NCBI GenBank assembly: GCA_035995185.1
Contig: DASYKT010000011.1
Location: 372,001 to 436,000, forward strand
DNA from: DASYKT01 sp035995185
GTDB taxonomy: Bacteria > Acidobacteriota > Blastocatellia > Pyrinomonadales > Pyrinomonadaceae
Length of the DNA stretch: 64,000 nucleotides
Direction of reading: 5' to 3'
Positions 32,474 to 40,664 of the stretch are shown piece by piece. The translations under genes were made by a program, and so were the position numbers. The notes under the pieces were generated by a model. The model did no database searches and was not told the origin of the DNA. It was given only the letters and a program-made list of their open reading frames with translations. Position 1 is the stretch's first letter. The number at the start of each line of letters is the position of its first letter.

Positions 32474-33552
32474 AAATCTTTCGTGAAATTTTGTCGCCCC
32501 TGATCGCGGTGCTGGCGGCATTTGTACTGGGCGGGCTCGTCGTTTTTTTGATCGGCGACGATCCGTTCGAGATGATCCGGATAATGTTCTCGAGCTCATT
32601 CGGCTCGATAAAAGATTTTTGCACGATGCTGGTGTATGCCACGCCGCTGATCTTTACCGGGCTGGCGGTGATGGTTGCCTTTCGCTGCGGCTTGCTCAAC
32701 ATCGGCGCGGAAGGCCAGCTTTACGTGGCTGCATTCGCCTGTGCCTGGGTGGGCATCAAATTTGGCGGCACGGTCGTCAACATTGCCGGGAAGGATGAGA
32801 ACTGGTCGTGGGCGAGTTTGCCTCCGGTAATTTTGATACCGATGTGCATGCTGGCGGCGATGATAGTAGGCGCGCTCTGGGCGGCGATTCCCGGCATACT
32901 GAAAGCAAGATTTGGTTCGCATGAAGTCATCAATACGATAATGATGAATTTCATCGGGATCGCGCTGGTCAGTTATTTCACGCAATATCATTTCAAAGTT
33001 GCCGGCGATCCGAACCTGGAAAGCGCTCCGATCGGCGCCGCCGCGCACATTCCCCGCCTGAGTGAATATTTTTCGTTCATTCCACCTGACGTCCCGCTTA
33101 ACATGGCTTTTCCGCTCGCGCTGATAATGTGCGCGGTTATTTATGTTTTTCTCTGGCGGACAAAGTGGGGATACGAGCTGCGCGCGGTGGGTGAAAATCC
33201 GAGCGCCGCGGAATACGGCGGCATTTCGCCGAAACGGCAGATAGTGACCGCGATGGCTATTTCGGGCGGCCTGGCGGGAATGGTGGCGATCAGCGAAGTG
33301 ATGGGTATTCGCTACAATTATTACGACGGTTTTTCCGGTGAATGGGGTTTCCTGGGGATCGCGGTGGCGCTGTTGGGGCGCAATCATCCGGTGGGGGTTT
33401 TACTGGCGGCGATGTTCTTTGCGATGTTGTCGCGCGGCGGTATTACCGTCGACGCTCTGACACCCTATGTCACCAAGGAGATCGTTGAAGTTCTTCAGGC
33501 GGTCGTTATTTTATTCGTGGCAAGTCTGCAGCGCTATTCGCTGATCAAATAA
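32470..33552 (+). CDS. nucleoside ABC transporter permease (NupP/YufP type)
   Basis: 360 residues with 9-10 membrane spans. BPD_transp_2 family, seen from the N-terminal MKIFREILSPLIAVLAAF, the glycine motif FRCGLLNIGAEGQLYVAAF near 75 and the cytoplasmic coupling loop GYELRAVGENPSAAEYGGI near 236 (the E-A-A-like loop contacting the ATPase). Long-chain permeases of this shape belong to BmpA-type nucleoside importers. The downstream salvage genes support nucleosides as substrate. The ATPase and the lipoprotein receptor are not encoded nearby. Confidence 0.88.
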   Translation: MKIFREILSPLIAVLAAFVLGGLVVFLIGDDPFEMIRIMFSSSFGSIKDFCTMLVYATPLIFTGLAVMVAFRCGLLNIGAEGQLYVAAFACAWVGIKFGGTVVNIAGKDENWSWASLPPVILIPMCMLAAMIVGALWAAIPGILKARFGSHEVINTIMMNFIGIALVSYFTQYHFKVAGDPNLESAPIGAAAHIPRLSEYFSFIPPDVPLNMAFPLALIMCAVIYVFLWRTKWGYELRAVGENPSAAEYGGISPKRQIVTAMAISGGLAGMVAISEVMGIRYNYYDGFSGEWGFLGIAVALLGRNHPVGVLLAAMFFAMLSRGGITVDALTPYVTKEIVEVLQAVVILFVASLQRYSLIK

Positions 33553-33556
33553 AAGT

Positions 33557-34459
33557 ATGTTGGAACTTTTTAGCATTGCTTTAATATTTTCGACCATCAG
33601 GCTGGCAACGCCCCTGATCTTTGCGGCACTGGGCGGAATGTTTTCGGAACGCGCGGGCATAATCAACATCGCGCTCGAAGGCCTGATGCTCTCCGGCGCT
33701 TTTACCGCCGCGGTCGTTACCTATGAAACCGGCAATCCCTTTTTGGGGCTTTTGTGCGGGGCGATCGCGGGAGGTGTCCTGGCCGCGGCTTATGCGTTGA
33801 TGTGTATCAAGTTTCAAGCGGACCAGGTGGTCGCCGGATTCGGAATAAATTTTCTTATGCTCGGCGTGCCTGCTTTTATCAGTGGGCAGCTGTACGATTC
33901 GACCGGCTCTACACCGCAGATCGACAAGGCGCATCAGCTTCCCGAATTTTTCGGCCTGTCGGTGGCTTCGATCCTGGTATTTCTGCTGGTCCCGGTATGC
34001 TGGTACGTGCTTTACCGCACGCCCTTCGGCTTGCGTCTGCGCGCCGTCGGAGAAAATCCCGAAGCCGCTGACACTGCGGGAGTTAAAGTTTTGAGAATGC
34101 GTTATACCGGCGTTATTTTGTCGGGGATCCTGGCGGCGATGGGCGGCGCTTATCTATCGATCGGGCAATCATCGCTATTTACCAGGAACATGACCGCAGG
34201 ACGCGGTTTCATAGCTTTGGCGGCTCTGATATTCGCCAAATGGCGGCCGGTACCGACGTTGTTGACCTGCCTGTTCTTCGGCTTTATGGAAGCGATCACA
34301 ATACAGATACAGGGTGTCATTAAAATAAACGGGGAAGATATTCCTGTTCAGTTCATCCAGATCATTCCATATGTGTTGACGATCATCGTGCTCGCCGGAT
34401 TTATAGGCTCCTCACGCGCGCCGAAAGCGCTCGGAATACCGTATCAAAAGAAACGATGA
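33557..34459 (+). CDS. nucleoside ABC transporter permease (NupQ/YufQ type)
   Basis: 300 residues with 8-9 membrane spans, four bases after the first permease. The family features are GGMFSERAGIINIALEGLML near 24 and the coupling loop FGLRLRAVGENPEAADTAG near 157. It is the shorter partner of the heterodimeric pore. Same operon as the preceding gene. Confidence 0.9.
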   Translation: MLELFSIALIFSTIRLATPLIFAALGGMFSERAGIINIALEGLMLSGAFTAAVVTYETGNPFLGLLCGAIAGGVLAAAYALMCIKFQADQVVAGFGINFLMLGVPAFISGQLYDSTGSTPQIDKAHQLPEFFGLSVASILVFLLVPVCWYVLYRTPFGLRLRAVGENPEAADTAGVKVLRMRYTGVILSGILAAMGGAYLSIGQSSLFTRNMTAGRGFIALAALIFAKWRPVPTLLTCLFFGFMEAITIQIQGVIKINGEDIPVQFIQIIPYVLTIIVLAGFIGSSRAPKALGIPYQKKR

Positions 34460-34472
34460 TGTTTATGTAGTA

Positions 34473-35849
34473 ATGTTTCGTGAAAATTCCCAAATAGGCC
34501 CTTATACTCTCATTCGCAAACTAGGACGAGGCGGTTTTGGTGAAGTCTGGCTGGCGGAGCGCCGCGCGAAATTTGTCACCACCAAAGTGGCGGTAAAACT
34601 TCCGCTGCAGGAGCAGGTCGACCCCGAAGCCATCAAGCAGGAAGCCACGCTCTGGGAACAGGCCAGCGGGCATCCGAATGTGCTGCCGATCATCGACGCC
34701 GACGAGTATGACGGGCAGATCGTGATCGTCAGCGAATACGCGCCGGACGGTTCGCTGGAACAGCAGCTAAAAGAAAACGGCCCGATGAACATTGCGCAGG
34801 CGCTGTACACGACGGTTGATATTCTCAGCGGGCTTGATTTTTTGCATTCCCGCCGCATCATCCACCGCGACCTCAAGCCGGCGAATATTTTGCTGCAGGG
34901 TGAAACGCCGCGGCTTTCCGATTTCGGCATCTCGCGGGCGCTGCGCATCGGCGTTTCCAGCGACAGCAAAAATGTGTCGGGCACGTTCACCTATATGGCG
35001 CCCGAGGCCTTTGACGGGAAGCGCTCGGTGCAGACGGACATCTGGTCAGTAGGTGTAAATCTGTATCGCTTTTTGACGGGGAAATTTCCTTACCCGCAAA
35101 AAGAACCGACGGCTTTAGTGGCAGCGATAATGATGCACGAGCCGGAGCCGCTTCCGACTGACGTTCCTCGTGAGATCAGGCAGATCATCGCCAAGGCGAT
35201 GGCCAAAAAACCGGAAGACCGTTATTCATCGGCGGGGGAAATGCGCGATGAACTGCGCAAGATCGCTATCGAGAAATTTGACCGAAGATCGCGCTCCCGA
35301 GGGCCGGCCGCAGCAGCTGTGGCGGACGATGACGCGTCGCAGGAAACCGTTTTGCGCGGCGCTAACGTTTCGCGTGATGAAGCAGGGCAGAACTCAGGCG
35401 GCAGCCGTCTATTAACTGTGGTTGGCGGGATATTGCTGCTATTTCTGGCGGTCCTTGCGGTGTTGTATTTCAGCTCGAATTCGCAGAAAACCGATGCGAA
35501 TGTTCCACCGCTGCAATCCCCGTCGCCATCGGAAGGGCAGCTAGTAAATTCGTCAAATATAGCGGACAACGCGCCTACGGTGTTCACTACCGGTCAAAGC
35601 ATTAATTCCAATAGCGCCAGGCCGGCAAACAATTCCGTGAAGCCGGTTGTGAACGAACCGGTTAATAGAAGCGTGAACGTCGCCCCGGCGGCAAATGTTC
35701 AACCCGAGACGTCACCGGAGCCGACCCCGGCAAACTCTTTTATTGAAATGAATGGCCCGGATGTTCATCAGCGCCCGTCAAACACACGGAAAAATGCCAT
35801 CAATGTTCCTTTTACGGCAAACAGGCGGGGTAACGCCGATAAGCCTTAA
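34473..35849 (+). CDS. membrane-bound Ser/Thr protein kinase (PknB-like)
   Basis: 458 residues. Kinase domain about 8-265: LGRGGFGEVW near 17 (Gly loop), VAVKLP (Lys), HRDLKPANILL near 130, DFGISRA near 149, GTFTYMAPEAFDG near 170, DIWSVGVNLYRFLTGKFPYP near 189. Catalytic Lys, Asp and DFG are all present. A hydrophobic span at about 313-335 (VVGGILLLFLAVLAVLYF) is followed by a Pro/Ser/Asn-rich tail outside, with no PASTA or other sensor domain. It sits between the nucleoside permeases and the phosphorylase, 13 bases after the permease. Confidence 0.9.
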   Translation: MFRENSQIGPYTLIRKLGRGGFGEVWLAERRAKFVTTKVAVKLPLQEQVDPEAIKQEATLWEQASGHPNVLPIIDADEYDGQIVIVSEYAPDGSLEQQLKENGPMNIAQALYTTVDILSGLDFLHSRRIIHRDLKPANILLQGETPRLSDFGISRALRIGVSSDSKNVSGTFTYMAPEAFDGKRSVQTDIWSVGVNLYRFLTGKFPYPQKEPTALVAAIMMHEPEPLPTDVPREIRQIIAKAMAKKPEDRYSSAGEMRDELRKIAIEKFDRRSRSRGPAAAAVADDDASQETVLRGANVSRDEAGQNSGGSRLLTVVGGILLLFLAVLAVLYFSSNSQKTDANVPPLQSPSPSEGQLVNSSNIADNAPTVFTTGQSINSNSARPANNSVKPVVNEPVNRSVNVAPAANVQPETSPEPTPANSFIEMNGPDVHQRPSNTRKNAINVPFTANRRGNADKP

Positions 35850-35923
35850 ACAGGAACGACCATACTTCTTAAATAGACCTGCGGATACAAATTGCATTAT
35901 ATTGATAACTACTCGTCTTTAAT

Positions 35924-36745
35924 ATGACTTACGAACAAGCACAAGAGACGGCTGCGTTCATTCGCTCCAAGTACGACCGGCAGCTTCAGGCGGCGGTGGT
36001 TTTGGGCAGCGGCCTGGGCGCGTTTGCCGATGAGGTCGAGAACCCCGTCAAGATCCCTTATGAAGAGATCCCTAATTTCCAACGCTCAACCGTGGTCGGG
36101 CATGAAGGCAAGCTGGTGCTGGGCGAAATAAACGGTGTTTCCGTGGCCGTGCAGCAAGGGCGTTTTCATTACTACGAGGGTTATGACATCTCGCAGGTAA
36201 TTTTTCCGGTCCGGGTTTTTAGCCTCTTGGGGATAAAGACGCTTATTCTGACCAATGCCGCCGGAAGCATAAATACCAGTTTTAAACCGGGCTCGCTGAT
36301 GGTGATACGCGATCATATAAACCTGATGGGTATTAATCCGCTGCGCGGAAAAAACGACGAGCGCTTTGGGCCGCGCTTTCCCGACATGACGGAAGTTTAT
36401 GACCGTGGTTTTCTGGAAAGCGCGATCGAGGAAGCCCGCGAAATGGATCTGAAACTGCGGCGGGGTGTGTATGCCGCGCTGAGCGGGCCTACTTACGAGA
36501 CGCCGACAGAAATTCATATGCTGCGCCACTGCGGCGCGGACGCCGTCGGGATGAGCACCGTGCCCGAAGCGGTCACCGCGCGCCACATGGAAATGAAAGT
36601 TCTGGGAATTTCCTGTATGACGAATTTCGCCGCGGGAATAATGGACGAGAAGGTCAATCACGAAGACGTGATCGAGACCGGTAAGAAAGCGGCGGGATCT
36701 TTCAAAGAATTGTTAAGAAGAGTAATTCCGAAAATCTGTAGTTAG
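35924..36745 (+). CDS. purine-nucleoside phosphorylase (trimeric PNP I type)
   Basis: 273 residues. Phosphorolysis of inosine/guanosine. Motifs: VVLGSGLGAFADEV near 26, GHEGKLVLGE, QGRFHYYEGYD near 80, LTNAAGSINTSFKPGSLMVI near 109, MSTVPEAVTARHMEMKVLGI near 209 and SCMTNFAAGI near 230. The HYYEG, NAAG and the C-terminal N-A-A-G pattern mark the low-molecular-mass trimeric class. Part of the nucleoside salvage group. Confidence 0.93.
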   Translation: MTYEQAQETAAFIRSKYDRQLQAAVVLGSGLGAFADEVENPVKIPYEEIPNFQRSTVVGHEGKLVLGEINGVSVAVQQGRFHYYEGYDISQVIFPVRVFSLLGIKTLILTNAAGSINTSFKPGSLMVIRDHINLMGINPLRGKNDERFGPRFPDMTEVYDRGFLESAIEEAREMDLKLRRGVYAALSGPTYETPTEIHMLRHCGADAVGMSTVPEAVTARHMEMKVLGISCMTNFAAGIMDEKVNHEDVIETGKKAAGSFKELLRRVIPKICS

Positions 36746-36755
36746 TCATTTGTAG

Positions 36756-37187
36756 TTAGTCCTTTGTCATTTGAGCTTCCACTCTTAACTTAAAGAATCA
36801 TGACAAGAACGAATTTTGAGAATTTGCGTGTTTATAAACTATCCGAGTCATTGGCGGATGAAATTTGGAAGATCGTCCTTCCATGGAATAATTTTGCTAA
36901 GAATACTATCGGTGGTCAACTAGTTCGAGCTGCCGATTCAATAGGTGCAAATATTGCTGAAGGCGAAGGAAGAGGGAGTTATCAGGACAATCGCCGTTTT
37001 ATTAGAATTGCGAGAGGCTCACTCCAGGAAACACAACATTGGCTGCGCCGGGCGTATAAGCGTGATCTATTAAATGAGAATCAAATAAAGAATCTCAAAT
37101 CAATAAATTGATGCGTTGGCCCCGACTCTTAACGCTTATTTGCGTTCAATCGGGACTAAAAGCGATAATCCAGGGACAAAGGACTAA
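36756..37187 (+). other. 13-bp inverted repeats flanking the four-helix-bundle cassette
   Basis: TTAGTCCTTTGTC at 36756-36768 and its exact complement GACAAAGGACTAA at 37175-37187 bracket the gene; the right copy contains the stop codon of the reconstructed reading frame. Consistent with an inserted cassette. Confidence 0.6.
36800..37187 (+). pseudogene. four helix bundle protein (23S rRNA-intervening sequence protein family), frameshifted at the C-terminus
   Basis: The in-frame product from ATG 36800 stops at 37111 after 103 residues, short for the family. One extra A in the ATAAATTG stretch (37105-37107) breaks the frame; in the next frame the sequence continues IDALAPTLNAYLRSIGTKSD and stops at 37187, giving the usual C-terminal helix. 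N-terminal features are canonical: TNFENLRVYKLSESLADEIW, GGQLVRAADSIGANIAEGEG, GSLQETQHWLRRA. The family forms a four-helix bundle pentamer; the function is not clear (nucleic-acid binding, found inside rRNA insertions and near retroelements). A sequencing error is the other explanation. Inserted between PNP and uridine kinase. Confidence 0.8.
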
Positions 37188-37206
37188 GGTCAAAGGACCA
37201 ATTATA

Positions 37207-37845
37207 ATGATCATAGGAATTTGCGGTGGAACAGGTTCAGGCAAAACAACTATTGCGCGCAAGATCGTAGAAGAGGTCGGCGTGGAAAATGTTATTCTGC
37301 TCGAACAGGATTCGTATTACCGCAATCTGATCGACATGCCGCTGGATGAAAGACACCTGGCGAATTTCGATCATCCTGATTCGATCGACAGCGATATGCT
37401 GATCGGCCATCTTAAACGGCTGAAAGAAGGCCTGGATGTGGAAAGGCCGATATATGATTTTAAGACCCACACGCGCAGCAGCGAGATCGCGGTGCTTCAT
37501 CCCCGGCGGGTGATCATGGTCGAGGGAATTTTGATCTTTGCCGAGCCGCGCATTCGCGAATTGCTCGACATCAGGGTTTTTGTCGATACGCCGGACGATA
37601 TTCGTTTTATCCGCCGCCTGCAGCGCGACATTCGCGAACGCGGACGGACGACCGAATCGGTCATCGAGCAGTATTTTGCCACCGTGCGGCCGATGCATAT
37701 GGAATTTGTCGAACCGTCGAAAAGATTCGCCGATGTGATCGTTCCCGAGGGAGCAAACGCGGATACGAGCATCGACCTGCTGTGCGGGCTGGTACGGGAA
37801 AAATTGAGAAAAGAAACAAAAGTAAAGGCTGGAATAAGTGAGTAA
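37207..37845 (+). CDS. udk: uridine kinase
   Basis: 212 residues from ATG 37207 (MIIGICGGTGSGKTTIARK), where the P-loop occupies residues 6-13; the longer upstream frame is repeat-derived. Further motifs: EQDSYYRNL near 36, ANFDHPDSID near 52, RPIYDFKTHTR near 81, VEGILIFAEPRIRELLDI near 102, DIRFIRRLQRDI near 129. Phosphorylates uridine and cytidine with GTP or ATP. It overlaps cdd by 8 bases. Confidence 0.94.
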   Translation: MIIGICGGTGSGKTTIARKIVEEVGVENVILLEQDSYYRNLIDMPLDERHLANFDHPDSIDSDMLIGHLKRLKEGLDVERPIYDFKTHTRSSEIAVLHPRRVIMVEGILIFAEPRIRELLDIRVFVDTPDDIRFIRRLQRDIRERGRTTESVIEQYFATVRPMHMEFVEPSKRFADVIVPEGANADTSIDLLCGLVREKLRKETKVKAGISE

Positions 37846-38254
37846 AATTTTTAGCGAAGAGGAATTAAAAGACCTTATCGAAACAGCAAGTAAGGCGCGA
37901 GAAAATGCCCACGCGCCTTTTTCCAACTTCAAGGTCGGCGCGGCGGTCGTGACCGAAAACGGCGAGATCTATTCCGGCTGCAATGTCGAAAGCGCCAGCT
38001 ACGGGTTGACCGTCTGTGCCGAGCGCGTCGCTATCTGGAAAGCTGTGTCCGAAGGACATTGTAAATTTATCGGGATCGTCGTGGTCGCCGATACGCACGA
38101 ATTAACCCCGCCCTGCGGCACCTGCCGGCAGATCATCTGGGAATTCGGCGGCGATATGCCGATAGTTTTCGCAAATTTAAATGGCAAACACGAAACTTTT
38201 ACCAGCAGCGAACTCCTTCCGCACGCGTTCGATAACAAGTATTTGAAGGCATGA
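37838..38254 (+). CDS. cdd: cytidine deaminase
   Basis: 138 residues, GTG start at 37838 with GGAAT in the preceding bases; the coding overlap with udk suggests coupling. Zinc site: VCAERVA near 53 and PCGTCRQI near 88. NFKVGAAVVTENGEIYSGCNVESASYG (given in parts: NFKVGAAV, GCNVES) is typical of the tetrameric class. Deaminates cytidine and deoxycytidine. Confidence 0.94.
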   Translation: MSKIFSEEELKDLIETASKARENAHAPFSNFKVGAAVVTENGEIYSGCNVESASYGLTVCAERVAIWKAVSEGHCKFIGIVVVADTHELTPPCGTCRQIIWEFGGDMPIVFANLNGKHETFTSSELLPHAFDNKYLKA

Positions 38255-39036
38255 GCGATTTCGAGCAATTGATCTCTTCTCTCGATCTCAAACTTTTTGA
38301 AAAGATCGAAAGCCAGTCGACGGATAACGACAAAAGATCGCTGCTGGCTTGCCAACTAGCGGCACGCGAACTCGTTACTGATTACAACTACCTCGAAATA
38401 GGTTCTTATCTTGGCGGCAGCATCCAGCCTCACTTGCTGGACGAAAAATGCGCGCGAATTTATTCCATCGACAAGCGTCCCGAAAAACAGCCGGACGAGC
38501 GCGGTGCGAATTATACCTACCTGAATAATTCAACCGCGCGGATGATGGAAAAGCTAGCCGAAGTAGCGCCGCAAAACTTAAGCAAAATAACGACCATTGA
38601 CGGCGATACCCGCACATTAAAACCCGGGCAGATCGAAGAAAAAATCCAGCTTTGTTTTATCGACGGCGAACACACGGACGAAGCCGCGTTTGCCGATTTC
38701 AAGTTTTGTCTCGGTACGCTGGCGGAAAACGGCGCGGTAGTTTTTCACGACGCCGCGGTGACTTATAACGGCCTCGATCAATGCATTAAATATCTGAAAA
38801 ACAAGCAGATACAATTTCGCGCGTACAATTTGCCGGATATCGTTTTTGTGATCGAGATCGGAGATTTTCCGCTGCATAAACATCCGGCAGTAATGGAAAT
38901 GCTGCTCAATAACCACACTGGTTATCTTTATTCGCTTCAGGCCAACGATCTCTTCCGCAGGTTTTTTAATAAACCTGTCTTTAAAATGTATCGCGCGATA
39001 ATGCGCATCGGAAAACGCACCAACACATTCGAGTAA
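38251..39036 (+). CDS. class I SAM-dependent methyltransferase-like protein
   Basis: 261 residues, ATGA overlap with cdd. The Rossmann start YLEIGSYLGGSIQPHLL near 47 and IYSIDKRPE near 70, then LCFIDGEHTDEAAFADFKFC near 132 and GAVVFHDAAV near 160, fit the Methyltransf_24 type, with IDGEHT matching the usual 'IDGdHs' motif. The substrate is unknown. Last gene of the salvage transcript, followed by a strong terminator. Confidence 0.75.
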   Translation: MSDFEQLISSLDLKLFEKIESQSTDNDKRSLLACQLAARELVTDYNYLEIGSYLGGSIQPHLLDEKCARIYSIDKRPEKQPDERGANYTYLNNSTARMMEKLAEVAPQNLSKITTIDGDTRTLKPGQIEEKIQLCFIDGEHTDEAAFADFKFCLGTLAENGAVVFHDAAVTYNGLDQCIKYLKNKQIQFRAYNLPDIVFVIEIGDFPLHKHPAVMEMLLNNHTGYLYSLQANDLFRRFFNKPVFKMYRAIMRIGKRTNTFE

Positions 39037-39040
39037 AACC

Positions 39041-39074
39041 GGAGCGCCGAATGAATTCGGCGCTCCAGTTTTTT
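39041..39074 (+). terminator. rho-independent terminator of the salvage operon
   Basis: GGAGCGCCGAA (39041-39051) and TTCGGCGCTCC (39056-39066), an 11-bp stem with a four-base loop, then six T. Confidence 0.92.
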
Positions 39075-39106
39075 GATTTTGCGCTGATTTAGTATTAGAT
39101 TAAGCT

Positions 39107-40501
39107 ATGCGAAAAACACTGTTTCTTCTCGGGTTGTTTACCCTTCTCCTTCTTGCTACGTCAATTTTTGCTCAAAAGACCCCGGTCGATATGATCGTTC
39201 GCGGCGGCACTGTAGTGACGATGAACGCCGAAAAACAGGTCATCGAAAACGGAGCGGTGGCGGTGAAGGGCGGCAAGATCGTGGCGGTCGGCAGCAGCGC
39301 CGAGATCGCGGCGAAATATACGTCGCGGCAGGTAGTAAATGCCAATGGTAAATTGGTTATTCCCGGGCTGATCAATACGCACACTCACGTTCCGATGAGT
39401 CTTTTTCGCGGCTTAAGTGACGACCTCGACCTGCAGCAATGGCTGACGCAGTATATATTTCCCGCCGAAGCAAAAAATGTGAACGAGCAATTCGTGCGCG
39501 CGGGAACGCGGCTGGGCCTGGCGGAGATGATCCGCGGCGGCACGACCACCTATTGCGACATGTACTATTTCGAAGACGCCATTGCCGAAGAAACTTCGAA
39601 AGCGGGAATGCGCGGTGTGCTCGGCGAAACCGTTATCGATTTTCCCGTTCCCGATAATAAGACCTTTGAAGCGGGATTAAGTTACGCGGAAAAATTCATC
39701 AAACGCTGGCAGGGAGATAAGCTGATCGTTCCGGCCGTGGCGCCGCACGCGCCTTACACCGTTTCCGAAGAGCACCTGAAACTTGCCAAACAGCTTTCCG
39801 ACCGTCTTAACGCTCCGCTGGTCATTCATCTCGCCGAAGACCCGAGTGAAACTACGGTCATCGAGAAACAAAAGGGAATGCGTTCGATCCAATACATGGC
39901 AAAGATTGGTTTGCTGTCGGACCGCATGATCGCCGCCCACGTCATCCAGGCAAACGACGAGGAATTGCAGCTTTTAAAGAGAGCCGGGGTTGGTATCGGG
40001 CATAACCCGCAGTCGAATATGAAGTTAGCGGCGGGAGTAGCGCGGATACCGGAAATGCTGGCGATGGACATGCCCGTCGGTCTGGGAACTGACGGTTCCG
40101 CCTCGAACAACGACGTAAATATGTGGGAAGAGATGGACACCGCCGCAAAATTGCACAAGCTTATCTCCAAGGACCCGAAAGTCGCCTCGGCCGTGCAAAT
40201 GTTTGAAATGGCTACAATTAGAGGCGCGCGGGCACTGCATCTAGAGAAAATAACGGGTTCACTGGAAGTAGGAAAGAGCGCCGATATCGTGATCGTGGAT
40301 ACTGACGCGCTAAATCAGGTGCCGGCGGAGAGCGTTTATTCGCTGCTGGTCTATTCAACGAAGGCAACGGACGTCAGAACCGTAATCATCGAAGGTAAAT
40401 TGGTGATGAGAGACAGAGTGCTCTTGACTTTGAATGAAGGGGTTGTCAAGCAAGAAGCGAAATTTTACCGGCAGAAGATAAATTTGAGCCTAAAACAGTA
40501 A
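39107..40501 (+). CDS. secreted amidohydrolase (S-adenosylhomocysteine/methylthioadenosine deaminase-like)
   Basis: 464 residues. Signal peptide MRKTLFLLGLFTLLLLATSI with cleavage near residue 22. The amidohydrolase metal ligands are all visible: INTHTHVPM near 92, APHAPYT near 208, VIHLAED near 241 and GTDGSASNNDVNMW near 326, plus the HVIQ His near 278. The overall order is that of the MtaD/SsnA/chlorohydrolase group that deaminates purine-related or triazine compounds. The extra signal peptide would put it in the periplasm, unusual for MTA/SAH deaminases. Substrate not assigned. Confidence 0.85.
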   Translation: MRKTLFLLGLFTLLLLATSIFAQKTPVDMIVRGGTVVTMNAEKQVIENGAVAVKGGKIVAVGSSAEIAAKYTSRQVVNANGKLVIPGLINTHTHVPMSLFRGLSDDLDLQQWLTQYIFPAEAKNVNEQFVRAGTRLGLAEMIRGGTTTYCDMYYFEDAIAEETSKAGMRGVLGETVIDFPVPDNKTFEAGLSYAEKFIKRWQGDKLIVPAVAPHAPYTVSEEHLKLAKQLSDRLNAPLVIHLAEDPSETTVIEKQKGMRSIQYMAKIGLLSDRMIAAHVIQANDEELQLLKRAGVGIGHNPQSNMKLAAGVARIPEMLAMDMPVGLGTDGSASNNDVNMWEEMDTAAKLHKLISKDPKVASAVQMFEMATIRGARALHLEKITGSLEVGKSADIVIVDTDALNQVPAESVYSLLVYSTKATDVRTVIIEGKLVMRDRVLLTLNEGVVKQEAKFYRQKINLSLKQ

Positions 40502-40664
40502 GATTAGGCAAAAAAACGATTCTAATGTATTATCGATGACAGTGCTTGCCTGACAGCATAAATAATAATTATAGTTTTTACGTGTGCGGGTTTTAAAGTG
40601 AGACTCTTTTTTTCGCTTTGACCTTTGCGGATAAACAAGACCAACCCTAAAGGAGGATACTGTT

